Source of the DNA: Limnomonas spitsbergensis
Taxonomy: Eukaryota; Chlorophyta; Chlorophyceae; Chlamydomonadales
Direction of reading: 5' to 3'
Length of the DNA: 64,000 bases
Assembly: GCA_037349105.1 (NCBI GenBank)
Contig: JAYJMM010000103.1
Location: 2,542,001 to 2,606,000, forward strand
The translations under genes and the position numbers were made by a program. Shown piece by piece: positions 22,801 through 34,800 of this stretch. How positions within the stretch are numbered: position 1 is the stretch's first letter; every line of letters starts with the position of its first letter. The notes beneath the pieces were generated by a model that did no database searches, was not told the origin of the DNA, and worked only from the letters and a program-made list of their open reading frames with translations.

Positions 22801-25800
22801 TTCCGACAAAGCTCACATGGATTCTTGTCGTCATAAATTGCACACCAGTGCTAAATAGAAAATGCATGCGTGGCGCCATGGGTGAATTCACCGCCATGCT
22901 TTGTGCTTGCGGATACGAACCCCCACCCCCAGATACCATTCAGCTTGCCACCCAGGGTCAATTGCTGGTGCACAGACAATTGATGATGCCATTTGGCACA
23001 TGCAAAATACGGCGCAGCTGACATCTTCATTTGACGCCTACAAACAATTACGTGATTTTTTCTGGGAAATGTCAGTATTCTGGAGATCCCCCCCCCTCTA
23101 ACTTTGACCCCCCCCCCCTCCCTCCCACACTATCGCTACCCTTACCGGACATCCTGGGCCAAGTAAAATGTTCACACCAATATTGGACAGCTCTCATCAA
23201 GCGCAGCATAGCTGGAGACGGTGTCCCACCACTTTCATCTGCCCCCCATGCCTTTCGGCTCGTTCCAGGTTTCAGCTTACCCCTAAAACCCGAAATATAT
23301 ACTTCGGGTCTCTGAGTTATGGGTTTAGGGCTCGGGCTTAAGAGTCCCAGAGTTCTTGCCTGAATGAAATCCCCCTATTTTACGGTTAATCCTTTCCCCA
23401 AAATAAAGCCCTTGCACCAGAAAATCCTTTTACTTCAGGTTGAGGGTTAAGGGAAGGGGTCTGTCACTAGGGGGATCGAACTAGTCCCCTGACACCCCCC
23501 CGGCTTATAATGCGACCCCATGGTTGGCGCCTTAGCACACGAAAGAATTGGCTGGCGTCCTGGACTTGAGCCATTGAATACACAATGGAGCATCGCTTTT
23601 TTTCCTGGTCGATTCTTTGTTGTGCAAAGGCGCCAACCGGGCACTGAAAGCACCTGTTTGGGGGACTAGTCCGACCCCCCTAGTGACAGGCCCCTTGTTT
23701 AGGGTTAAGGGTTTAGGGTCAAGGTCAGTGATACCACAACATTTTATCATACCATATCGGGCTCCATCCAAAGGCCGTATGAATAGTTTGCGGTAGCTGC
23801 CGCAACTGCCATTTCCCCCCTGGACTCAAGGTTAACTTCGCAACCTTATATGTAGTTTGAGGGTCTCTCTGATGCTTTGCCTCGACCGCTGCTTTGGTGA
23901 ATCCACACAATCCAAGGTTGTAGGTTTTAGGGTTTACACGGGTCTGTGGCCAGAAAGAAATAATGGGGCCGAGGTATATCATTACCAGGCTTAAGGGTTA
24001 AGGGTTTGAGGTGATGACCCATGTTAACCCTTGAAACTAGATTTAGGGTCCCCAAGTCGTAGCCTTCGGAACCTTTTGGTGAATCCACTTAATCAAAGTT
24101 TGTGAGTTGAGGTTATAGCCCATGTTAACCCTTGAAACTAGATTAAGGGACCCCAAGTCGTAGCCTTCGGAACCTTTTGGTGAATCCACTTAATCAAAGT
24201 TTGTGAGTTGAGGTCATAGCCCATGTTAACCCTTGAAACTAGATTAAGGGACCCCAAGTCGTAGCCTTCGGGACCTTTTGGTGAATTCTGCACCGATAAG
24301 GTTAACAGTTCAGGTTATAGCCCTGATTATCACAACCCTTGGATCTAGGATCTAGATCTAGGGTCCCAAAGTCCTTGCCTCAGAAACGCCTTGGTGAAAT
24401 CCATCTCCAGCTGGGCCGAGGCCACTGACCCCGGCAGCGTCACGCACAGATCCAGAGCCAGGGGGGCCTGCCGGTCGACAGCCGGACGGATCTGCCGGAT
24501 CTCGACGTACCGCCTCAGATCCGCCGCCTGCGGCACGAGCGCATGGCAGGGGGGAGTAGGGGTCGAGCGTTGCACGCGCTATTCGTAAGCCTGATGGCTG
24601 GTAGTTTCAGTGGTTGGCCAAACGGTCAGCCCGCGATATCTTCACCTCAGTTCAGCTGCAATTCGGCTACATCTCTCGAGAGATGTAGCCGAATTGCAGC
24701 TCCCGCACTCACGTCCCCCAATTGAACGTCCCGACTGCAGTCACACTTATCTTCCACTCTCCCATCCTCCTTTCCCCCAGCTTCCTCTCCCCTTCCTTCC
24801 CGTGTCACTTTCCCGTGTCACATTTCTCCACTGCACTGCAGCCAGCCTCCTTCCCCTTTCCTACCCCCTCCCTGTGTCTCATTTTCTCCGACACACTGCA
24901 CTTCTGCCATGAACTTCTAAGTGCGCATCAGGCCACCTTTGGCAGGCCGCTGGGCGGCCGCCACTGGGCTGACGGGGCTAAAGAAGCCTCGACTGACCCT
25001 CTGCCGGCACCCCAAGCAGCAATGCTGATTCCTTTCAAGCATCAGGGACCCTCCCGCCATAGGCCGCAATACAGCCGAATTGTAGCTAAATTGAAGCTGA
25101 ATTATAGCTGAAATGTAGCTGACCAATATAGCTGAATTGTAGCTGAAACGCTCCCTGAAACAAGCAGTGCGCTGCACTCCCCACCGCCTACCTTTCCGTC
25201 CAACTTGAGCTGCAAGGAATGCATCCACAGCCGGACGTACCAGGGCACCAGCTGGAAGACACATACGACCTCCTCAGCATCCTGGTCCAGGACGCAGGGT
25301 TCACAGGGTTCAGAATTCGCATGGCTTAGGGCACAGGGTTAAGGATCCACAACAGGGCTCAGAACAAAGGTTCGTAATTCACAACAGGGTTCAGAATTTG
25401 CATGGCTCAGGGCACAGGGTTTAGGATCCAGGGTTAAGGATCTAGGGTTTAGGATTCAGGGTTTATGATCCAGGCTTTATGATCCAGGGTTAAGGATCCA
25501 GCGTTAAGTATCCAGGGTTTAGGTCCAGGGTTTAGGATCCAGGGTTTAGGATCCAGGGTTTAGGATCCAGGGTTTATGATCCAGGGTTTAGGATCCAGGG
25601 TTAATGATCCAGGGTTTAGGATCCAGGGTTTAGGATCCAGGTTTAATGACCCAGGGTTTAGGATCCAGGGTTTATGAGCCAGGGTTTATGATCCAGGGTT
25701 AAGGATCCAGGGTTTAGGATCCAGGGTTAAGGATCCAGGGTTTATGATCCAGGGTTTATGATCCAGGGTTAAGGATCCAGGGTTTAGGATCCAGGGTTAA

Positions 25801-28800
25801 GGATCCAGGGTGAAGGATCCAGGGTGCACAAGGCTCGAAATTCACAGGTTGGAGAATCAAGGTTGAGGGGTCAGGGACATATTGTCGTCACGGCCGGGGT
25901 TTGTCAGTGAGGGCCGCCACATCAGGCCTCCAGCCAATATTGCTTTCATTGCGCAATCGTGTACCCCTTCGCTGTCCTGGAGCCTTGCCCGGTATCGTCA
26001 CGCGACGGACTTTAATGAAACCACAATGAGCCGACCGCCCACGGCCTAGGCGTCAAGGCATGCTGTACTGGGCCCTCCCACCCGACCGCAGGCGGGACGT
26101 AGCTCAAACGTAGCTCAAGTGCAGCTGATATGTAGCTGAATTGTACCTCAATCACAGCTGGAATACAAAACTGCCTTCCACAGCCCCAGATTTCACACGA
26201 ATTCAGGCGGCCTCCACACATGGATCACAAATCAACCCTAAACCTAAACCCAGATGCGTAATAGGCAACTGAAATTCTCGTTATAGCGCGCTACACGCTA
26301 ACCGCCCCGTACCCTCGCCCGCTGCTCCCCCAGCAACGCCCCTCCCCCTCTCCCCGCCTCACCCACAACCGACTTTGGCCCCTGCTCCGTGCCCACCACG
26401 ACGTTAACCCTCCCCTCTTTCCATACCCCTCCCCACCTGGCCCCTCTCCCCTGCCCCAACCTCTCCTCCACCTGCCGCTCTCCTCCACCTGCCGCTCTCT
26501 CCCCGCTCCCAGCACCTTCGCAATGTCCTATCCCTGCTTTAACCCCCGTATTCCTTCTCCGACTCCCTGCTCCCCCCTCACCCGCTCCCCCCTCCCCCGC
26601 TCCCCCGCTCCTCCGCTCCCCCATCCCCTGCTCCTCCGCTCCCCCCTCCCCCGCTCCCCCTTCCCCCGCTCCCCCCTCCCCCGCTCCCCCGCTCCCCCCT
26701 CCCCCGCTCCCTCGCTCCCCCGCTCCCCCGCTCCCCCCTCCCCCGCTCCCCCCTCCCCCCTCCGCCGCTCCCCCCTCCGCCGCTCCCCCCTACCCCGCTC
26801 CCCCGCTCCCCCCTCCCCCGCTCCCCGCTCCCTCTCCCCCGCTCCCCCCTCCCCTGCTCCCCCGCTCCCCCGCTCCCCCCTCCCCCGCTCCCCCGCTCCC
26901 CCCTGCCCCGCTCCCCCGCTCCCCCCTCCCCCGCTCCCCCCTCCCCCGCTCCCCCGCTCCCCGCTCCCCCGCTCGCCGCTCCCCCCGCTCCCCGCTCCCC
27001 CGCTCGCCGCTCCCCCGCTCCCCCCTCCCCCGCTCCCCTGCTCCTCCGCTCCCCCCTCCCCCGCTCCCCCTTCCCCCGCTCCCCCCTCCCCCGCTCCCCC
27101 GCTCCCCCCTCCCCCGCTCCCTCGCTCCCCCGCTCCCCCGCTCCCCCCTCCCCCGCTCCCCCGCTCCCCCCTCCACCGCTCCCCCCTCCGCCGCTCCCCC
27201 CTACCCCGCTCCCCCGCTCCCCCCTCCCCCGCTCCCCGCTCCCTCTCCCCCGCTCCCCCCTCCCCTGCTCCCCCGCTCCCCCGCTCCCCCCTCCCCTGCT
27301 CCCCCGCTCCCCCCTCCCCCGCTCCCCCGCTCCCCCCTACCCCGCTCCCCCCTCCCCCGCTCCCCCGCTCCCCGCTCCCCCGCTCGCCGCTCCCCCGCTC
27401 CCCGCTCCCCCGCTCGCCGCTCCCCCGCTCCCCCGCTCGCCGCTCCCCCGCTCCCCCCTCCCCCGCTCCCCTGCTCCTCCGCTCCCCCCTCCCCCGCTCC
27501 CCCTTCCCACGCTCCCCCCTCCCCCGCTCCCCCGCTCCCCCCTCCCCCGCTCCCTCGCTCCCCCGCTCCCCCGCTCCCCCCTCCCCCGCTCCCCCGCTCC
27601 CCCTCCGCCGCTCCCCCCTACCCCGCTCCCCCGCTCCCCCCTCCCCCGCTCCCCCGCTCCCCCCCCCCCCGCTCCCCGCTCCCTCTCCCCCGCTCCCCCC
27701 TCCCCTGCTCCCCCGCTCCCTCGCTCCCCCCTCCCCCGCTCCCCCGCTCCCCCCTCCCCCGCTCCCCCGCTCCCCCCTCCCCCACTCTCCCCTCCCCCGC
27801 TCCCCCGCTCCCCGCTCCCCCGCTCGCCGCTCCCCTGCTCCCTCGCTCCCCCGCTCCCCCCTCCCCCCTCCCCTGCTCCCTCCTCCCCGCTCCCCCCTCC
27901 CCCGCTCCCCCCTCCCCCGCTCCCCCGCTCCGCCGCTCCCCCGCTCCCCCCCTCCCCCGCTCCCCCGCTCCCCCCTCCCCCGCTCCCCCGCTCCCCCCTC
28001 CCCCGCTCCCCCCTCCCCCGCTCCCCGCTCCCCCGCTCGCCGCTCCCCCCGCTCCCTCGCTCCCCCGCTCCCCCCTCCCCCGCTCCCCTGCTCCCTCCTC
28101 CCCGCTCCCCCCTCCCCACGCCCCCCCCCCCCCCCGCTCCCCCCTCCCCTGCTCCCCCGCTCCCCCGCTCCCCCGCTCCCCCGCTCCCCCCTCCCCCGCT
28201 CCCCCGCTCCCCCCTCCCCCGCTCCCCCCTCCCCCGCTCCCCCGCTCCCCGCTCCACCGCTCGCCGCTCCCCCGCTCCCTCTCCCGCTCCCCTGCTCCCT
28301 CCTCCCCGCTCCCCCCTCCCCCGCTCCCCCCTCCCCCGCTCCCCCGCTCCCCCCTCCCCTGCTCCCCCGCTCCCCCCTCCCCCGCTCCCCCGCTCCCCCC
28401 TCCCCCGCTCCCCCGCTCCCCCCTCCCCCGCTCCCCCGCTCCCCCCCTCCCCCGCTCCCCCGCTCCCCGCTCCCCCGCTCCCCGCTCCCCCGCTCCCCGC
28501 TCCCCCGCTCGCCGCTCCCCCGCTCCCTCGCTCCCCCGCTCCCCCCTCCCCCGCTCCCCTGCTCCCTCCTCCCCGCTCCCCCCTCCCCCGCTCCCCCCTC
28601 CCCCGCTCCCTCCTCCCCCGCTCCCCCCACCCCCCTCCCCGCTCCCCCGCTCGCCGCTCCCCCCTCCCCCCGCTCCCCCCTCCCCCGCTCCCCCCTCCCC
28701 CGCTCCCCCCTCCCCCTTTCCCCCCTCCCCCTTTCCCCCCTCCCCCGCTCCCCCCTCCCCCGCTCCCCCCTCCCCCGCTCCCCCCTCCCCACGCCCCCCC

Positions 28801-31800
28801 CCCCCCCCCCAACCTCTGTGACCACCTGCCTGCTCATCTGCGCCACCCTCCTGCCCCCCGCTCTCTTTTCCCTCCCTCTCCCCTCCCTCTCCCTGCCTCT
28901 CCCTGCCCCCCCCTCCCCCCAACCTCTGTGACCACCTGCCTGCTCATCTGCGCCACCCTCCTGCCCCCCGCACCCTTTTCCCTCCCTCTCCCTTCCCTCT
29001 CCCTGCCTCTCCCTGCCCCCCCCTCCCCCCAGCTCCTGTGAACACCTGCCTGCTCAACCGCGCTGGCCTCCCGCTCCCGCTCCGCCTCTCCCGCAGCCTC
29101 AGAGCTTACACCAGAAACAACGGGGGTGCCTCCATTGGATCTGCTAGATCCGCCAAGTCCCCTAGATCCAATAGATCCAGCAGATCCGGATGCCGCACTG
29201 CTGCGACGCAGCTCCAGAACCATGCTGCCCTTAAACGTCCCCGATCCTGTCAGGTACCGCGACACACCCCAAGCGGGACAAGGTGCGCCTGACCTGTAAT
29301 GCTCCGTGCTGTGTGCATTGCTGTCTGTACCGCCACCAGTACTGTTCCCCCTTCGTGCTGTGCGTGGGTTGTCTGGTCCGCTGCGCACGTGCGAGGATCT
29401 ATTATGTGGAATATCACACTCCCGAATACAGGGGTGGATATTCTACACCGGCATTGAACTAAAGAAAGGAGGCACAATTGGCAATGCGCAATCAATCGGA
29501 ATATTGTGCGCAGGAGGTCTTAGGTGATAGAGTAAATATATTGCGCCAGCATTGAACCAAAGAGGACGAGGAATGATGTGGCAATGCATGCCCTCTCCTC
29601 ACCTGCACTGTGGCAGGCCCGTCGGTGCCCCAGGGCCGGCCAGGGGCATGCCCAGCGTGCTCAGCACCCCTAGCCAGCCAGCATGCAAGACCACATGCCC
29701 TCTCCTCACCTGCACTGCGGCAGGCCCATCGGTGCCCCAGGGCCTGCCGGGGGCATGCCCAGCGTGCTCAGCACCGCTGGATCCATCCGCATGGCGTCGT
29801 GTACAGCCATCCCTAGGCGCCTGGCATCCAAAACAGATCTACATCCGGATCTGGATCCAACTCCAATATCTAGATCCGGTGAAGACTGGAGGTAGCCGTC
29901 GGCAGCTGTCGCGTCTACCCTAGATCCGGGCCGTTTAGATCCGCCGACGATGTACAGCCTGCTGAGGGCAGCTGCAGGGCAGCTTCTAGATACATTGGCG
30001 CCGAGGAGACTGGCTAGGGTGGGGCTGGACGGCTCAGCGCTGGATGGTTGAGATGGTCCGCCTCCGGCGACGGCCTGAGCTGCAAGGGTGGTAAGAGGGA
30101 TGGGAGAGGAGGGATGCCTCTTTTAAATTTTGAATCTGAATTTTAGATCGGACCCCATATCAAGCTCTTGGCTGCACTGGGGGGACGCGGATGGCCGCAA
30201 GGGCCCTTCGATTGTTTGTGCCCTTATTTATAAGTTGCATTCTCTCTACGCATCCTCCCAAGGGGTCTTGTTCAAGAAGGGACAGGCAGAGAGAACAAAG
30301 TAAAATCTACTGAAGTGAGGAATGGCTTTAATATGGATGAAGATGTGCAAGGAAAAAGCAAAGACGCTGATGAGAGGAGCTGGCTTAGCTCAAGGTCTAA
30401 TTGCAGGATCTTAACATATAAAATCCAAGGGCTGTACGCACGTCGTTCCAGGCCTGGTGGGCGCTCAGTTCTTCACACACTATTCAAAATTGAGGACGCG
30501 GGTACCGGGACGCAGCCATGACCAAGGAAAAAGCCTGCCTGATCTCCTTTAGGAACAGCCCAACTGACGCTTCCAGCAGCCTCTAACCGACGTTTGACCA
30601 AGCCGTCTAGAATCAATGTTTGAACTTATAGCTGAGCCCCAACACAAGTGCTTACCTGACTTAACGATATCCACTGCAGTCATGACAAGGGTGGGCGTCT
30701 GCGTAATCTGCTTGCAAAATAGCTCAACTGACGCTTGCAGCAGCCTAACCCAACGTTTGAACAACCGGCCAGCTCACCTGACTGATCGATATCTGCTGCA
30801 GTCATGACCATGGTAAGCATTGCATGATCTGATTTTGAGATAGCCCACTGACACTTGCAGCAGCCTAACCAACGCTTGAACAAGCAGTCTGCTCACCTGA
30901 CTGATTGATATCTGCTGCAGTCATGACCAGGGTGAGCGTCTGTGTGATTTGCAGCAAGCGCTGGGAGGTCCCGGGGTCCCGTCTGGAGCTGATGGCCACG
31001 CCCATGGAGTGGTACCCTGTGCATGAGGCGAGATTATGTGTTGCAACGATGCAACAGGAAAGGTTGTTGCGTCGGTGCAACAGCGACATAATGTGTTTCA
31101 GTAGTGCAACAGGCGAGATTGCATGTTGCAACAATGCAACTGGAAAGGGTATTGTGGCGGTGCAACAGGGAAGATGATGTGTTGCAGCAGTGCATCAGGC
31201 AAGATTACATGTTGCAACGATGCAGCAGGAAAGGGTGTTGCATCCGTGCAACAGGAAAGGGTGTTGCATCCGTGCAACAGGAAAGGGTGTTGTGGCAGTG
31301 CAACAGGGAAGGGTGTTGCCACGGTGCAACAGGGAAGGGTGTTGCCACGGTGCAACAGGAAAGGGTATTGCGACGGTGCAACAGGAAAGGGTGTTGCGAC
31401 GGTGCTACAAGCCAGATGATGTTTTGTAGTAGTGCATCAGGCGAGATAAAGTGTCGCAACGATGCAACATGGAAGGGTGTTGCGATGGTGCAACAGGGAC
31501 AGGAGGTGCAACAGGGACAGGAGTTACAACTGGGACAGGAGGTGCAACAGGAACAGGAGGTGCAACAGGGACAGGAGGTGCAACAGGGACAGGAGGTAAG
31601 GCGAGCCCATAGAGATCTGTACTGCTGGTTAGCTCTCAGCCTCTCACGTGCTCTGTACAGGCTGCCTCTGTCCCCCAGCAGCTCCACAACAGGCAATGCA
31701 AGTGCAACAGGCAAGGTAGGTACATCGATGTGACAAGGCAAGGCGTGTGCAACAGGCAAGAGGAGTTGTTGCGACTGCGCTGGACCACACTCTCATGTGC

Positions 31801-34800
31801 TCTGTACAGGCTGCCTCTGTCCCCCAGCAGCTCCACACCAGGCAAGGCGTGTGCAACAGGCAAGGTAGGTACATCGATGTGACAAGGCAAGGCGTGTGCA
31901 ACAGGCTAGAGGAGTTGTTGCGACTGTGCTGGACCAAACTCTCACGTGCTCTGTACAGGCTGCCTCTGTCCCCCAGCAGCTCCGCCAGGCCGGCCCGGTC
32001 GCGGCACGGCAGCAGCTTCAACCAAGGGGTCAGATTCTCCGCACAAACAGCTTCCTGACAGACGAGGGGGGGCAGGGTGGGGGGTTAAGGGTTGAGGGTT
32101 GGGGGTTGAGGGTTGAGGGTATAGGGTTTGAGGGTTTAGGAGGTCCTTGCACGAATAAGGGGGATATGGCAAGGGCAGAGGCAACTGGGCTTCGGGTTTA
32201 TGCAGTTTGGCTAAGTCGCTGCTGCCGGCTGTGTAAGGCAGTAGAGGGCGCAGGGAGGCCTCGCAGAGCGCAACACTAACTCATCGGTACGCAACCACTG
32301 CTTGTTGTTGATACGCAACACCTGCTCATTGCTGGTACGCAACACCTGTTTATTGGTGTGCCACCTCTACTAATTAGTACGCAACACCTGCTCATTGGCA
32401 CGCAACATCTGCTTTTTGCTACGCAACACATGCTTGTAGGTGCGCAACACGTGCTCATTGTTACGCAACACTTGCTTACACTATTCATGCACCGACTGCT
32501 TTCAGATATTCCAAGATAAGCAAGATGAAGGATACTAAGCAAGATGAAGGATACTAAGCAAGATGAAGGATACTAAGCAAGATGAAGGATACTAAGCAAG
32601 ATGAAGGATACTAAGCAAGATGAAGGATACTAAGCAAGATGAAGGATACTAAGCAAGATGAAGGATACTAAGCAGCATCACATGGCACGATCTTTTCAAT
32701 CAAAGCAGATGCTTGAACTGACCTTAGGCAGCCAAGCAAGCAACCTAGGTGCAGATCCAGATCCACATCCAGATCTTATATTGGATCCAGATCCGGATCC
32801 ATCGGCACACAGCCCCTCCCTCTCCCTGGCCTTCGCACTTGACGCCGGGCCGGCGCGAACGTCCGCCCCAGCTTGTTGAGGATGGGAGGGCTGTGCCCGC
32901 TGCCGAGCATGGGGCGGCGCGGATGGCCGCGCACCTGTTGCGGTGCCGGGGTTGGCCATCAAGTGCAAGGAGGCGCAGAATAGGCCCGACAGAGCGTGTG
33001 TGAGCGCCGACCAGCTGGCGGTGGCCGAGGCATTGCTGGACCCTGCCAGAGTGAAGGCAGCACTCAGCTCCTGGGAGCGGAGAAGAAGGTGGGAGGAAGG
33101 GAGGGAGGGAGGGAGGGAGGGAGCGGAGAAGAAGGTGGGAGGGGAGGGAGGGAGGGAGGAAGGGAGAGAGGGAGGGGGGGGGGCACACGTACCTCTTTGT
33201 TCAGCCGTGCTGTCTGTTAGCTTTAGGGCAGCTAAGGGAGGTGGGAGATGACGCTCACATATTCAGATGTGTGAATTTGTGGCACACATTTCACACAGTC
33301 AGGCAGGCCAGGGGCATACAATATTTGCCTTGCACACGGGAGTTGACTGGAGCGCTACAGGATCCTTAACGGGTGCGGCATATGAAAGCAGTGCATGCAT
33401 CACTCATCGTAAGTCCCGGCAGGCACTGAAAAAGCTTTTTGTCGCTCCGGAGCCTGACACTCAGTTCACACAATCAGGCAAGCCAGGGGCATGTAGGGGC
33501 TCATAGGGGGCCTACGCAAACAGGGCATGTGTGACTCACCTTGTGCAGGCGCTGCAGCAACAAAACGTGCCACTCCGGAACCGAAACGAAATCGCAGCAG
33601 CAACAGCAACAGGAACAGTGCATCTGTGCCCCATCAAGCGAAGGCAACAGCAACAGCAGGAGTAGCAGTGCATCTGTGCCCCATCAAGCCAAGGCAACAG
33701 CAACAGCAACAGCAGGGGTAGCAGTGCATCTGTGCCCCATCCTCGTATGTGCTTCGACAGCAACTCGTAGGTCCGGAATTGAAACCGCGACAGCAACAGG
33801 AACAGTGTGTTTGTGCCCCACCCTAATAAGGTAACAGCAGCACCAGCAACAGCAACAGCAACAGCACCAGCACCAGCACCAGCACCAGCACCAGCACCAG
33901 CACCAGCACCAGCACCAGCACCAGCACCAGCACCAGCACCAGCACCAGCACCAGGAACAGTATTTCTTTGCCCCACCCTGCGTATGCGCTGCGACAGCGA
34001 CTCACCGCTCCAGGAGGCTTGACAGGCACGAGCGGTACGCCCCATCGGTCGTAGTGCTGCGGAGGGTTTCCAAATTCCCGGTTTTAGTGGAGAAGGCAGC
34101 GGCAAGAGAATGAGAAATCTGCCGATGATCATGTGGGCAGCTTCAGGCTTCAAAGTTGGGTTTTATAATATAGATGATGGGATAGTGTTTGGATTCTCAT
34201 CCACCTGCCAATGGTGATATGGGCAGCTTCAGGGTTCAAAGTTGGGTTTGATGACATGGAGTATCGGTCAGTGTTTGGATTTTCATCCATCTGCCAATGG
34301 TCAAATGGGCAGCTTCAGGCTTTAAAGGTTGGTATTGTGAGATTTTACAACATTTAGAACTCGGATTATTGGCAAGTGTTTGGATTCACACCCTTCTGCA
34401 GCTAGTGATGTGTACCTCCAGGTTGAAAAGCCAGCTTTCATGATACCGGTACAGGTTCCGATCTGGATCTGGATCCGATCTGGATCCTCACCCATCTGCC
34501 ACTTGTCATGTGGAGCTCCATCTCCGTGAAGGGCACTGCGGCGGCCAGGTGCATTACGGCGGGGGGGAAGAGCTCCGCATGGCCATCAGCTGTAGTGCTC
34601 TGCTTGAAATGGAAGTGGACCTGGGGTCAGCGGAATGGAGGGGGAGGGAGGGGGAGATGATGGAGAAGGAAGGGTGGAGGATCATCGAAAGGAGGGGGAG
34701 GGGGGGAGAGAATGGAGACGGGAGGGTGTAGGATCACTGAAAGGAGTACGGAGGCAGTTATGAGTCAGGAGGCAATATCCGACGGACCGCTTGGCGTGGG

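Noticed and set aside
26389..28931. Open reading frames of about 770-810 codons on both strands
   Set aside because: They are translations of the C-rich tandem array, have no protein-like composition beyond the repeat, are open in several frames at once, and sit between phase-compatible PIGT exons 9 and 10.
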